This document shows positions 1-9,224 of a stretch of DNA of 64,000 nucleotides, piece by piece (the stretch's first letter is position 1; every line of letters begins with the position of its first letter). Both the position numbers and the translations under genes were made by a program. Below the pieces are notes generated by a model that did no database searches, was not told the DNA's origin, and saw only the letters and a list, made by a program, of their open reading frames with translations. The stretch is from Acinetobacter tandoii DSM 14970 = CIP 107469 (GTDB lineage: Bacteria > Pseudomonadota > Gammaproteobacteria > Pseudomonadales > Moraxellaceae): NCBI RefSeq assembly GCF_000400735.1, contig NZ_KE007375.1, forward strand, positions 1-64,000, read 5' to 3'.

Positions 1-28
1 TAAGGATTACATAGAATGTATGGACATT
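1..28 (+). repeat. Left terminal inverted repeat of the recombinase element
   Basis: TAAGGATTACAT at 1-12, then TATGGACATT at 19-28. The right end, read on the opposite strand, has TAAGGGTTACAT and then ATTGACATTT at nearly the same spacing. The first 12 bases differ at one position. The window starts exactly here, so bases further out cannot be excluded. Confidence 0.7.
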
Positions 29-68
29 TTTTAATAGTTTGTTTTTTCAAAAAATTTATTAAATAAGC

Positions 69-129
69 AATGTCCATATCACGTTAAATAATTCATGGAC
101 ATCTTTGCCGATAATGTCCATGAATTATT
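69..129. repeat. Subterminal palindrome and ATGGACAT repeats at the element's left end
   Basis: A perfect 16-bp inverted repeat (87-102 and 114-129) with an 11-base loop is centred on ATGGACAT/ATGTCCAT. A further AATGTCCATA at 69-78 is the inverse of TATGGACATT at 19-28. Four copies of one octamer core within 130 bases of an element end suggest recombinase or regulator binding sites. No T-tract follows, so it is not a typical terminator. Confidence 0.6.
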
Positions 130-227
130 CTGAAATTTTCTTCAGAATAGATTAGGTTGATATATACCAGTTACCTTTATCAGCTACCTAATAATTATGG
201 GTAGTCCACTAATTACACTTAAAAATT

Positions 228-461
228 TCAAATCTCAAAATAAGATGCTAAAAATTCACTAATCGGTTTATCTAACGCCGATAACCAATCATGTAGTTCT
301 AATACATCAATTCGTCTGTCCAAGTTTTCAACTTTAGCTATGTATGACTGTGGCTTTTTTAAAGATGTAGCAAGTTCTACCTGAGTTATATTTTTCAACT
401 CACGTATTTTGATTAATTCTTTGATCAAATTTTTGTATCGAGGGTCATGTATTGAGCTCAT
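228..461 (-). CDS. Small XRE-family HTH regulator
   Basis: 77 aa, essentially a single helix-turn-helix domain. The segment around residues 20-50 (ITQVELATSLKKPQSYIAKVEN) has the XRE layout of a Gln in the first helix, an LA.SL core and SYI..VE in the recognition helix. It is transcribed away from the 167-aa gene, with an 8-bp inverted repeat at 488-510 between the two starts that is a plausible operator. Likely role, inferred: control of the divergent pair or of the element's cargo. Its place at the element's left end fits an accessory regulator. It is too small to carry a second domain. Confidence 0.8.
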   Translation of the reverse strand: MSSIHDPRYKNLIKELIKIRELKNITQVELATSLKKPQSYIAKVENLDRRIDVLELHDWLSALDKPISEFLASYFEI

Positions 462-487
462 AGCTCAAGATGTTGTACTATTAATGA

Positions 488-510
488 AAATATCCCAAAA
501 TAGGATATTT
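488..510. promoter_or_regulatory. Inverted repeat in the divergent XRE / 167-aa promoter region
   Basis: AAATATCC (488-495) and GGATATTT (503-510) form perfect 8-bp arms around a 7-base spacer, midway between the XRE start (461) and the ATG at 542. The size and place suit a dimeric HTH operator. Binding is inferred. Confidence 0.5.
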
Positions 511-541
511 CCTTGTTCAATTGTTTAATCGGTATATCTAT

Positions 542-1024
542 ATGTCTACAAATCATCAGCTAAAAAACTGTTTGTTTGATTTTTTGTCAGATAGAACATT
601 TTCAGGTTATGAGTTCAAAGACTTAAGAGGACTCTTTATCTTTTTTTACCCTGAATTTAGCTCAAAAAGATATTATGCAAAAATTTATCAATTTATTAGG
701 GAGCTTGTTTCCGTAGATTTAATATTAGCTGATACATCTACTTGTACATATAAATATTCCTCTAACTACACCCGCTCCGAATTACTAAATTTTAGAGAAT
801 CAAATGACTCAGATCACGTTAAAAGCAAGTTGCTAGTCGAATATGATAAAGTTTTGAAAAGTATTGATCACCTTCGTAACGAATTACATATTTACGAGTT
901 GTATCTTGATAAGTTCCCAATACTCTCAGAGATTATTATGAAATTTATCATTAAAAAACAAAAACAAATGTCACTTTTGGAATGTGAAATTAAAGCAATT
1001 AAAACTCTATTAGAAGCCTGTTAA
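542..1024 (+). CDS. Uncharacterised 160-aa protein, divergent from XRE regulator
   Basis: I do not recognise the family. The frame is open from a TTG at 521, but ATG 542 (MSTNHQLKN) is the simpler start and clears the inverted repeat. The N-terminal half (about residues 1-85) has mixed helix/strand with F, Y and L spaced like a winged-helix fold. The C-terminal half (about 90-155) is strongly charged and helical and probably a coiled coil. There is no signal peptide or membrane segment. It is the only plus-strand gene in the first 23 kb. Being paired with an XRE gene across a short operator-like region, it could be a second regulator or an effector kept silent by XRE; neither can be shown. 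Confidence 0.6.
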   Translation: MSTNHQLKNCLFDFLSDRTFSGYEFKDLRGLFIFFYPEFSSKRYYAKIYQFIRELVSVDLILADTSTCTYKYSSNYTRSELLNFRESNDSDHVKSKLLVEYDKVLKSIDHLRNELHIYELYLDKFPILSEIIMKFIIKKQKQMSLLECEIKAIKTLLEAC

Positions 1025-1046
1025 AGGTTCTAATAGAGTATCAAAA

Positions 1047-2636
1047 TCATAAAATTTTGTTCTCAATTTGATCTAAAATACATATCAATCGTCTAAAAGT
1101 AGAAGCATCTCCTTTAGACTTTAAATTATCGAATTCAGTAGAAAGGTAGCTTTGTTTTAATAAATAACAATTCTGTTGAGTTGGATTATTGATTAGCCAT
1201 AGTGCCAAAAAGTCGATTCTCTTATTTAAGGAGCATTCAGATTCACCGACTTTTTCCAAGGCTATTATTTCTTCAAATGTCCATGCTTTATCAAACTGTC
1301 TTGTTACAGATGTTGGTATTTTCTTTTTATAGTGCTCAATGTCAAAGCCTAAAAGTTCTTTCAGCGTTGATTGAATATTCGTCTGTGTTTTGTATATTGG
1401 ATTTGCCTTGCTGTATTTTTGGACAGGCAAATAAGTTCTATTCTGCTTAGAAAGTTCTGGAAGCACTTGAGTTAAAATATCAGAATCGCTAAAAGGTAAA
1501 TGATCTAAGATAATATCTTTTAGGATATCCCAACTATTCACACCATTTAATCCAATGCGTTCACCTGATTCATTTTGAGCAACCCCAACACCGACTACGA
1601 ATTCTAGTTCTGAATTTTCAGCAGTTGCTTCATCGAAATCTTTTACGGCAATACGTCTGTCCGCATCTTCAGTAGTCTTTACAATATTGTAAATTTGCTC
1701 TTTTAAAGCACGTAATAAGTGAACTGGAATTTTCCTTTCTGAATGTTGTAGAGCTTTATAAATTTTAGAATAGTCATGAGTCCGAATATGGGTGAAATAT
1801 AATTTTTTTGAACCAACCGTCATTAGTACAGATTCTAATTGGTCTTTTTCATCATCAGGTCTAGTAACAAAAATCAGATTCTTTGCCAATCTTTCTAATT
1901 GCTCCTGAGATTCCATCATGTCTGCAATTAAACCTAACAAGTCAGTAATATTGGTATCAGTAATAGAATAACCTATAAATATGACAGGATTTTCTAAGAA
2001 TATAGATAGTAGCTTTGCTGCTAAATATGCATTTTTACTATTAAAATTTTCATAATCATTTTTTGTCAGTACTAAGCTTGAAAAATTACTACAACACCCA
2101 TGTATTTTAAAAATTTCACCAATAGATTGAGGATTTCTGAAAAATAAGTCTGATTGACCCACATATACATTTAATTTTGGAAAAATAGTTTCAAGCAACC
2201 TATCCCAATTTGTTGTGATAATTCCATCAATGACTACTTCTGAGCTTAACAATTCTTTTAACTCAGGATTATCGCTAATTTTTGATTCAATTTCGACATT
2301 GTTCAAATATTGACTAATTTCATATTTGAGAGGTGTTTCGATAGCATGAATCCAATTTTTAGATTGGTAGATTTCAGGTTTATCTTTATTTGATTTCCAC
2401 CATTCAGCAGCAAAATCTCCTGCTAATGCTAAAGCTGCACTTGGATAGTCATTACCTGATGTCCCCAAATAGCTATCAAATGGCATTGAAGTGGAAAATT
2501 TAGTTAATAAGCCCTTCCAATCTGGAAGATCTAGATATCGCCTAGAAAAGCCTGAACCAATAAACAAAAATGGGGCAGAAATTGATTCACTCAGTATTTC
2601 AGCCAGTTCTTTTTCTATATCTAATTCTTGTGTCAT
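1047..2636 (-). CDS. SIR2-like domain protein, probable NAD-consuming defence effector
   Basis: 529 aa. The N-terminal 300 residues carry SIR2-family signatures: GSGFS at 27-31 (nucleotide-binding loop), TTNWD at 141-145 and KIHG at 177-180 (candidate catalytic His179), then FIGYS near 220. This matches the SIR2_2 type found in phage-defence NADases such as DSR and ThsA. The rest (about 330-529) is an unrecognised domain, possibly a sensor. The gene begins 25 bases after hsdR stops, on the same strand, so it is likely part of the hsdMSR transcript. Inference: it depletes NAD when infection is sensed, perhaps as a backup if restriction fails. No HerA or Argonaute partner is adjacent. A non-NADase role remains possible. 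Confidence 0.82.
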   Translation of the reverse strand: MTQELDIEKELAEILSESISAPFLFIGSGFSRRYLDLPDWKGLLTKFSTSMPFDSYLGTSGNDYPSAALALAGDFAAEWWKSNKDKPEIYQSKNWIHAIETPLKYEISQYLNNVEIESKISDNPELKELLSSEVVIDGIITTNWDRLLETIFPKLNVYVGQSDLFFRNPQSIGEIFKIHGCCSNFSSLVLTKNDYENFNSKNAYLAAKLLSIFLENPVIFIGYSITDTNITDLLGLIADMMESQEQLERLAKNLIFVTRPDDEKDQLESVLMTVGSKKLYFTHIRTHDYSKIYKALQHSERKIPVHLLRALKEQIYNIVKTTEDADRRIAVKDFDEATAENSELEFVVGVGVAQNESGERIGLNGVNSWDILKDIILDHLPFSDSDILTQVLPELSKQNRTYLPVQKYSKANPIYKTQTNIQSTLKELLGFDIEHYKKKIPTSVTRQFDKAWTFEEIIALEKVGESECSLNKRIDFLALWLINNPTQQNCYLLKQSYLSTEFDNLKSKGDASTFRRLICILDQIENKIL

Positions 2637-2661
2637 ATCCTTACCCTATATTGTTTATTAA

Positions 2662-5600
2662 TTAAAGACTGGCATACTTTTTAAAATTTTCCGCTTGTTC
2701 GAAGATTTCTTTATACACTTCATCATGATCAATCGGTGGATAGCCATATTCAGCAAGCAATACAATCAGATCGACTTTTAGTTCAGCTCGAATATCTTCT
2801 CGATCACTCCAGTCAGGGTAGCTAGATTTATCATCTACTACTGCTTTAACCGCTTTAGCTAAATCTAATAGCTGATTTTCAGGGTAAGTGAAGTCATATT
2901 TCACCGCCAAAGATTGAAGAATGTCATAGAATGCTTTCTCTTCAATGCCAATCCCAAGATCGGCAAATGAACCCATTTCTTGCTTTAAATCTTGAAGTAG
3001 ATTCATGATTTCATTTGAAAAGTCTTCAAGAACGCCACTGACCAAAATACTGTCTTCTTTACGTTCGTTATAGCTATCAACCAAAGCTTTGAAGCGTTTA
3101 GAGAAATCAATAGATTTAGTTCTGTTTACCTGTTTGAATTTACCAATAGCTTTAGCTAATAATTTTTGCAGCAGTTTAATCTTGGTGTTTGGGAGCTTAA
3201 TTTTTTCTAGCTTAGCTAAGTAATCATCTCCAAAAATATCGACCTCAGTAGATTCATCTTCACCAATCTTGAGAATATCGTCCACTCCGTTAGCCTCTAA
3301 TGCATCAGCAATCATTTTCTGTACTTGAAGATTCATTTGAGCAGTATCAGGAGCATCACCCCTCGTTAACTTAAAGACGATAGAACGTACAGCTAAATAG
3401 AAGTGAATGAGATCTCGTTCATCCTGACTAATCTTTTCTGAGCCATTGCAAACGTCATACGCTGCCTTTAAACGCTTCACAAGCTGCATAAAACGATGTT
3501 CTAGCTCTTTGGTAAGCTGAACATGCTCTGATGCCTTATTTAAGCACTGAAGCTGTTTTAAAGGCTCTCCTGAGAAATAAGGGGAGGTATCAAATTTATT
3601 AAATAGATCCTTCAATAATTCTAGATGATCTTTGACAACAATGATGGATTGCTCAACATCTTCAAAGTTTTTTGCATCAGATTTATTGTAATGAGCTAAA
3701 GCCAATTTCATTTGGTTTTTAATACCAATGTAATCGACTACCAAGCCTTTCTCTTTACTTTCAAATTTTCGATTCACACGAGAAATCGTTTGAATTAAGT
3801 TATGTTGTTGAATCGGTTTATCAATATAAATGGTGTCTAGGAAAGGAACGTCAAAGCCTGTCAGCCACATATCGACAACAATCGCAATTTTGAAGTTTGA
3901 CTTCGGATTTTTAAATTGTCGGTCATGTTCTTTGCGATCATCTTTAGTACCACACAGATCATAAAGTGCTTTCTCATCATCTTTATGTCTTGTAGCAATT
4001 AGCTTGATTTTCGCATTTGGCTTGATTTCTTTTCTTTCTTGTTCAGTTAAAGCGATACCATCGGCAGCTTCTTTGACTTCAGCCCATTCAGGTCGAAGCG
4101 CAATGATTTCTTGATACAGATTAAAAGCAATTTGTCGTGATGCACAAACAAACATTGCTTTACCCATGATTGTAGAGCCTTCACTCACGCGGGTTTCATA
4201 ATGGTTTACAAAGTCTTCAGCAATAGCTTTAATTCGATCTGGATTACCCAAAATTAACCGCATATTTGCCATAGCTTTCTTACTTTCTTCAACGGCATAA
4301 GTTGAAGCACCATCATTTTCTTGACACTTTTTATAATAGCCTTCAATTTCTTGAAGTTTTTTATTGTCTAGCAATACTTTCGCAGCCCGACCTTCATATA
4401 CAAGTCTTACTGTAATCTCATCTTGTACTGATTCACTCATCGTATAAGAATCAATTACATCACCAAATACGTCTAAAGTCGCATCAATAGGCGTACCTGT
4501 AAAACCAACATAGGTTGCGTTAGGCAAAGAATCATGCAAGTACTTGGCAAATCCGTATGTCTTCTTAACACCATCTTCAGTTACACGGATTTTTTGATCT
4601 AGATTGACTTGACTGCGGTGAGCTTCATCTGAGATACAGATGACATTTGTGCGTTCAGTCAATAGCTCAATATCTTCGGTAAATTTATGAATAGTTGTTA
4701 AGAACACACCACCACTTTTGCGACCTTGAAGTAACTCTCTGAGATGCTGTCTGCTTTCAACGCTTAGAATTGTTTCATCACCAATAAAGCCTTTTGCATT
4801 GGTGAATTGAGCTGAAAGCTGATCATCTAAATCTGTACGATCTGTAATAACCACAATAGTTGGGCTTTCAAACTCTACACTTTTCATAATCAAGCGTGAT
4901 AGAAAAAGCATTGTGAAGCTTTTACCGCATCCAGTTGCGCCAAAATAAGTACCACCTTTACCATCACCTAACGGCTTTCGATGTGTCTTAATATTTTCAA
5001 ATAACTTATTCGCAGCATAATACTGAGGATAACGACAAACGATCTTATCGTCTCGCTTAGTTGTATCAGGGAAATAAATAAAGTTACGAATGACATCTAT
5101 TAATCGTTTAGGTTCAAATAAGCCTTCGATCATGGTATGCAAGGAGTCAATACCATTCTTTTCAAGGGTTTCATCACCTATAACTTTGCGCCATGTATAG
5201 AAAAACTCATAAGACGCAAATAAAGATCCCATCTTTGTATTTACCCCATCACTGATTACACATAAGGCGTTGTATTTCATGAGCTCTGGGATATCACGTG
5301 CATAACGTACAGTTAACTGTTGATAAGCATCATAAATTGTTGCATCTTCACGAATAGCACTTTTAAACTCAAAGACAATTAAAGGTATACCATTGATATA
5401 AAGAATACCGTCAGGAATTCTTAGTTCGTTACCTTGAACTTCCATTTGAGTAATAAACTTAAAACTATTATTTTCGATGTTTTCATAGTCTATCAATCGA
5501 ATATATAAATCTTTTTTAGAACGATCTTCTCTTTTTAATAAAAAACCATTACTTACTAAATCTAATATTATTTTATTTGTTTCATAAATATCAGAAGCAG

Positions 5601-5811
5601 GCAGTTTAGTTAATCTTATAGTTATATTTTTTACTTCTTGAGGGGTTAAAGAATCATTTTTATAAACATTTCTAATAAACTGTTCGAAATCATCATAAAA
5701 AAACACATCTTCACGAGATTTAGAAGAGTTAACAAAATTTAAATGATCTATATTTCTTAACTTTAAAAGATTCGTAATAACTAGCTCTAGTTTATTTTCT
5801 GTAAAACTCAT
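2662..5811 (-). CDS. hsdR: Type I restriction endonuclease subunit R (element-borne)
   Basis: 1049 aa, usual length for HsdR. An N-terminal PD-(D/E)xK nuclease core is visible (D134, E148, K150 in PDG...FEFK). The SF2 translocase follows, with Walker A GATGCGKS at 291-298, DEAH at 395-398 and GFTGTP near 445. A conserved C-terminal helical region binds the methylase core. With HsdM and HsdS it would cleave unmethylated DNA after ATP-driven translocation. It starts 8 bases after hsdS stops. All key motifs are intact, so this system looks functional, unlike the broken hsdR at 14.1-15.3 kb. It lacks the DUF4145-like N-terminus of that other HsdR, so the two systems belong to different type I families. 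Confidence 0.95.
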   Translation of the reverse strand: MSFTENKLELVITNLLKLRNIDHLNFVNSSKSREDVFFYDDFEQFIRNVYKNDSLTPQEVKNITIRLTKLPASDIYETNKIILDLVSNGFLLKREDRSKKDLYIRLIDYENIENNSFKFITQMEVQGNELRIPDGILYINGIPLIVFEFKSAIREDATIYDAYQQLTVRYARDIPELMKYNALCVISDGVNTKMGSLFASYEFFYTWRKVIGDETLEKNGIDSLHTMIEGLFEPKRLIDVIRNFIYFPDTTKRDDKIVCRYPQYYAANKLFENIKTHRKPLGDGKGGTYFGATGCGKSFTMLFLSRLIMKSVEFESPTIVVITDRTDLDDQLSAQFTNAKGFIGDETILSVESRQHLRELLQGRKSGGVFLTTIHKFTEDIELLTERTNVICISDEAHRSQVNLDQKIRVTEDGVKKTYGFAKYLHDSLPNATYVGFTGTPIDATLDVFGDVIDSYTMSESVQDEITVRLVYEGRAAKVLLDNKKLQEIEGYYKKCQENDGASTYAVEESKKAMANMRLILGNPDRIKAIAEDFVNHYETRVSEGSTIMGKAMFVCASRQIAFNLYQEIIALRPEWAEVKEAADGIALTEQERKEIKPNAKIKLIATRHKDDEKALYDLCGTKDDRKEHDRQFKNPKSNFKIAIVVDMWLTGFDVPFLDTIYIDKPIQQHNLIQTISRVNRKFESKEKGLVVDYIGIKNQMKLALAHYNKSDAKNFEDVEQSIIVVKDHLELLKDLFNKFDTSPYFSGEPLKQLQCLNKASEHVQLTKELEHRFMQLVKRLKAAYDVCNGSEKISQDERDLIHFYLAVRSIVFKLTRGDAPDTAQMNLQVQKMIADALEANGVDDILKIGEDESTEVDIFGDDYLAKLEKIKLPNTKIKLLQKLLAKAIGKFKQVNRTKSIDFSKRFKALVDSYNERKEDSILVSGVLEDFSNEIMNLLQDLKQEMGSFADLGIGIEEKAFYDILQSLAVKYDFTYPENQLLDLAKAVKAVVDDKSSYPDWSDREDIRAELKVDLIVLLAEYGYPPIDHDEVYKEIFEQAENFKKYASL

Positions 5812-5819
5812 GTCCCCCC

Positions 5820-6980
5820 CTATATTTTACTAAGATTTAGTAAAATTAAATCTTTAATCTTATTCAAAGAATTAATTTGATTATTTAAAATATTTATGTG
5901 CCTATAGATACGGTCAAAATAAAAAGATGCCTTGCTTTCAATATTTTTAGGAGGTAAAACTGTTTTTATCTCATAAAGCATGTCATAGCTTAAAAAAGGC
6001 TGAGTACTACCTCGAGTCTGCGATTTAAGATCTTTACTCTTCAGTGTCAGATATCCAAAAATTTTTCCATAATTTTCATTTATATTACACATGACACCAT
6101 TATACGTCACATAATGTTTTCCAAAAGCATATACAAGAGAACCACAAGAGCCAATGTGACCGATCACTGGGGCATCCTGATTATTAAATTGATCATAGTA
6201 GCCAATAATTCCATTACTACCATAAACTGGATAAATTCCTCCATTACTTGGATTATTATTACCTTTACCATATTGAAAACTATAAATATCTTCTAAAGTA
6301 CCACTACTCCAATCAAAAGGAATTTCACTTTCTAAATCATCATCCCAAATAAATTGTCCTTTTGAATGCTTATAACCTTTAGAATCTAGATTAGAGTCAA
6401 TGAAATTCATTGGAAAATTAAAATTAACAAACCATTCTCTGTATAAATGATAAGAAGTTTGTTCAACTGTGCTTAAAATTCTTTCTAATAATGAAATCCT
6501 ATTGCTCACAACAAAATATTCATGATAAATTTCTTTTTGTTTTTCAAGAGGAATATATGGGAAATTTAAATCACAAAAACTATCCCAACTGAATCCACCT
6601 CGAACACTACTATCTGTAGTGAACCAACAGTTTCTATCAAATTCCTCTCTGCTACACCACATCATCAAATAGTTAAGATCTAAATGATTATGATCTATTA
6701 TTTCAAAAACTATGTAAGCAGGAGAAACTATAATAGGTTCTTCTTCTTTCCATAATCCAATTGGAAGCATTTTATCACGCCCCACATGCATTGGATTAAA
6801 TGCAAATTGTCCTTTTTTGACAACTTTATATTTCGATAAATCAGTGCCGTTAATATTAGCTACCGAAGGCATAAATTCTTTCTCAATATTAATGCCTTTT
6901 AGATTCATAACTTTTAAGTCTGTATTGCGATTACTAACCTGACGAACATAATCACCAATTTTTTTATAATTTGATTTCAT
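5820..6980 (-). CDS. hsdS: Type I restriction-modification specificity subunit S (element-borne)
   Basis: 386 aa with the two-half layout of HsdS. The first target-recognition domain covers about residues 1-155 and ends in the conserved IPLEKQKEI segment and a coiled coil. The second covers about 215-345 (begins IPFDWSSGTLEDI; ends TVLPP) followed by a second helix. It sets the bipartite DNA sequence read by the complex. Its start overlaps the end of hsdM by 17 bases, which suggests translational coupling. The first half differs from the usual TRD opening, so the recognition sequence cannot be guessed. Confidence 0.92.
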   Translation of the reverse strand: MKSNYKKIGDYVRQVSNRNTDLKVMNLKGINIEKEFMPSVANINGTDLSKYKVVKKGQFAFNPMHVGRDKMLPIGLWKEEEPIIVSPAYIVFEIIDHNHLDLNYLMMWCSREEFDRNCWFTTDSSVRGGFSWDSFCDLNFPYIPLEKQKEIYHEYFVVSNRISLLERILSTVEQTSYHLYREWFVNFNFPMNFIDSNLDSKGYKHSKGQFIWDDDLESEIPFDWSSGTLEDIYSFQYGKGNNNPSNGGIYPVYGSNGIIGYYDQFNNQDAPVIGHIGSCGSLVYAFGKHYVTYNGVMCNINENYGKIFGYLTLKSKDLKSQTRGSTQPFLSYDMLYEIKTVLPPKNIESKASFYFDRIYRHINILNNQINSLNKIKDLILLNLSKI

Positions 6981-8547
6981 AGCCCAGCTCTTTAAATACG
7001 TTCAACAAATCTTGTTTTGACTTTTCTTCAGCTTTTAAAAGCTCAGCAAAATCTGATCTAAGAGCTAACATTTTTTCATCAAAATCAATATTTTCATCAC
7101 GGTTAACGAATTCGATATATTTACTTGGTACAAGTGAATAATCTTTAGATGCAATCTCTTGAAGTGATGCTGAATAGCAATATTCGGGAATATCTTGGTA
7201 TTCAACCTCAAATAATTTTTGTTGCCACGTATGGAAAGTTTCTGAAATTTGTTCAATATGCTCATCTGAGAATTGAATAAATTTCTTCTCGAACGATTCA
7301 CCAATTTTTCGTAAATCCATAAAGAGTACTTCATCTTCACGATCACGGTATTCACGAGTTAGGTCACCATGAGGCACAGAGCGTTCTTTTTTATTACGAT
7401 TCAATATCCATAAAGAAACACTAATATCTGTTGTGTAGAACATTCGCATTGGTAATACAGCAATCGCTTCTACCAATTTATTTTCAATCAGCTTTTTACG
7501 AATCTCTTTCTCTGTGCCATCACCAGATAATGCACCATTGGCAAGAATGAAGCCTGCAACACCATTTTGAGAAAGTTTAGATACCATGTGGAGAATCCAA
7601 CCATAGTTGGCATTCCCTGTAGGAGGAACTTCATAGCCATCCCAACGAGGGTCTTTAGTTAACTCATCTGCTCCACGCCAATCCTTTTGGTTAAAAGGAG
7701 GGTTTGCCATAATGAAGTCAAATTTTTGATCAGGATGTTGATCCTTTGCAAATGTATCGCGAGCCGCTGCACCAAGATCAGCACTAATGCCACGAATCGC
7801 CAAGTTCATCTTAGCAAGCTTATAAGTAGCAGTAGTTTGTTCTTGACCAAAGATAGAAATATCTTTTCTATTACCTTTATGGTTTTCTACGAATTTAAGA
7901 GATTGAACAAACATACCACCTGAACCACAAGCAGGGTCATAAACACGACCTTTGTATGGTTCAATCATAGATGCAATCAGCTTAACGATACTTTTAGGTG
8001 TATAGAACTCTCCTTTACCTTTACCTTCTGCTAAAGCAAAGTTTCCTAAGAAATATTCATATACACGACCAACGACATCTTCATGTTGGTTGGAGATTGT
8101 TTGAATGTTATTGATCTCATCAAGTAATGCAGCAAGCTTACTCACCTCTAGATCAATACGAGAGAAGTAGTTATCAGGCAGTGCGCCTTGAAGTGCTTTA
8201 TTTTTCTTCTCAATGTTATGCAGGGCTGTATCAATCTTCAGAGCAATATCTTCTTGCTTAGCATTTGCAATGAGATAGCTCCAACGAGACTCTTCCGTTA
8301 GATAAAAGACATTATCTTGATGATAAAAAGCTTCAATCTCTAGGAATTTCTCAGCATTTGCACCATGCTTTTCGGCAATCTTTGTACGTTGAGCTTCAAA
8401 AGTATCACTCACAAATTTCAAGAAAATTAGAGATAAAACAATATGCTTATACTCAGAGGGCTCAACACTACCACGTAGTTTATTGGCACTATCCCATAAC
8501 GATTCTTCAAAACTTTTTACTTTGGATTTGGTAGGTTTCTTAGCCAC
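6964..8547 (-). CDS. hsdM: Type I DNA N6-adenine methyltransferase subunit M (element-borne)
   Basis: 527 aa. An HsdM N-terminal helical domain (about 1-150) precedes the methyltransferase domain, with SAM-binding DPACGSGG at 204-211 and catalytic NPPF at 282-285. It methylates adenine at sites chosen by HsdS and forms the M2S core. It is the first gene of the hsdM-hsdS-hsdR-SIR2 run. The protein opens with a Lys-rich stretch (MAKKPTKSKV). The start is preceded by about 280 bases that hold its promoter and a decayed reading frame. Confidence 0.95.
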   Translation of the reverse strand: MAKKPTKSKVKSFEESLWDSANKLRGSVEPSEYKHIVLSLIFLKFVSDTFEAQRTKIAEKHGANAEKFLEIEAFYHQDNVFYLTEESRWSYLIANAKQEDIALKIDTALHNIEKKNKALQGALPDNYFSRIDLEVSKLAALLDEINNIQTISNQHEDVVGRVYEYFLGNFALAEGKGKGEFYTPKSIVKLIASMIEPYKGRVYDPACGSGGMFVQSLKFVENHKGNRKDISIFGQEQTTATYKLAKMNLAIRGISADLGAAARDTFAKDQHPDQKFDFIMANPPFNQKDWRGADELTKDPRWDGYEVPPTGNANYGWILHMVSKLSQNGVAGFILANGALSGDGTEKEIRKKLIENKLVEAIAVLPMRMFYTTDISVSLWILNRNKKERSVPHGDLTREYRDREDEVLFMDLRKIGESFEKKFIQFSDEHIEQISETFHTWQQKLFEVEYQDIPEYCYSASLQEIASKDYSLVPSKYIEFVNRDENIDFDEKMLALRSDFAELLKAEEKSKQDLLNVFKELGYEIKL

Positions 8548-8587
8548 AGAATATATTCCTGAAATTTGTGTTTCAATTAAAGCAAAT

Positions 8588-8776
8588 TACTAATAAAAAT
8601 AAAATTAACCACAGTGTATTTGTTGCCAATTCAACAGTTTCTAATCAATCTTTCCATTTGGATTCAAAATGATCTTTAAGCTTTAAAGCCTCACTTTCAT
8701 CCTATATTACTTCTCATAAAGGATTAGCTTGATATGACTTCAAAATAGCAAGAGGATGTTTCTCTAGATTCAGCAT
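8588..8776 (-). pseudogene. Decayed reading frame between hsdM and the recombinase operon
   Basis: Reading the minus strand from an ATG at 8776 gives protein-like sequence (MLNLEKHPLAILKSY, later EALKLKDHFESKWKD) interrupted by in-frame TGA, TAG and TGA stops. The rest of the 8548-8831 gap shows nothing else. It may be the remnant of a cargo gene lost from the element. No family assignment is possible. Confidence 0.3.
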
Positions 8777-8831
8777 TTTTTCAAGTCACTCATTAATACT
8801 AAGCACATGAAATTACTAGATATATTAGAAA

Positions 8832-9224
8832 TCAATTATCTACAATTTTCTCTAATTGTAGTGATAACTCAATAATCGTTAATTGTGCTTCTAGTAGCTT
8901 AGATACAGCCTCATCTCTTTCTTGAGTTAAAATTTCAATTCGGTTTTTTAATACAGGAACTTGATCATTAGTAGCTGAATTTTCCTTTTTTTTAGCAGAA
9001 AAATTAGTGTTTTGTGGATTTTGATCTATCCATTCTTGAATTTCATTAACAAGACTAGGATATCTCGATTTTCTAAGAGCTGAAGGGTCAACACCTGCTT
9101 CCTTAGCAACATTGTTTTGTGAAACTTTTGATCCTTTTGGCAATATATTAGGTTTATTAGTTTTAAGCCTAATAAATGCTTCATAAAACTGAAGTTCTGC
9201 TTTACTCATTTGATTGAATGACAT
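8832..9224 (-). CDS. Small accessory protein of the recombinase operon (TnpC/GmtX-like by position)
   Basis: 130 aa. The N-terminal part (about 30-75) reads like a DNA-binding fold: SQNNVAKEAGVDPSALRKSRYP resembles the helix-turn-helix seen in small transposition proteins. The C-terminal 45 residues (about 85-128) form a coiled coil. Its start overlaps the end of the 652-aa recombinase by 23 bases, and it is the last of four overlapping genes. Tn554 TnpC (about 125 aa) and the small protein of Gamma-Mobile-Trio modules hold the same place and size. Assignment to either family is inference from layout. Confidence 0.65.
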   Translation of the reverse strand: MSFNQMSKAELQFYEAFIRLKTNKPNILPKGSKVSQNNVAKEAGVDPSALRKSRYPSLVNEIQEWIDQNPQNTNFSAKKKENSATNDQVPVLKNRIEILTQERDEAVSKLLEAQLTIIELSLQLEKIVDN

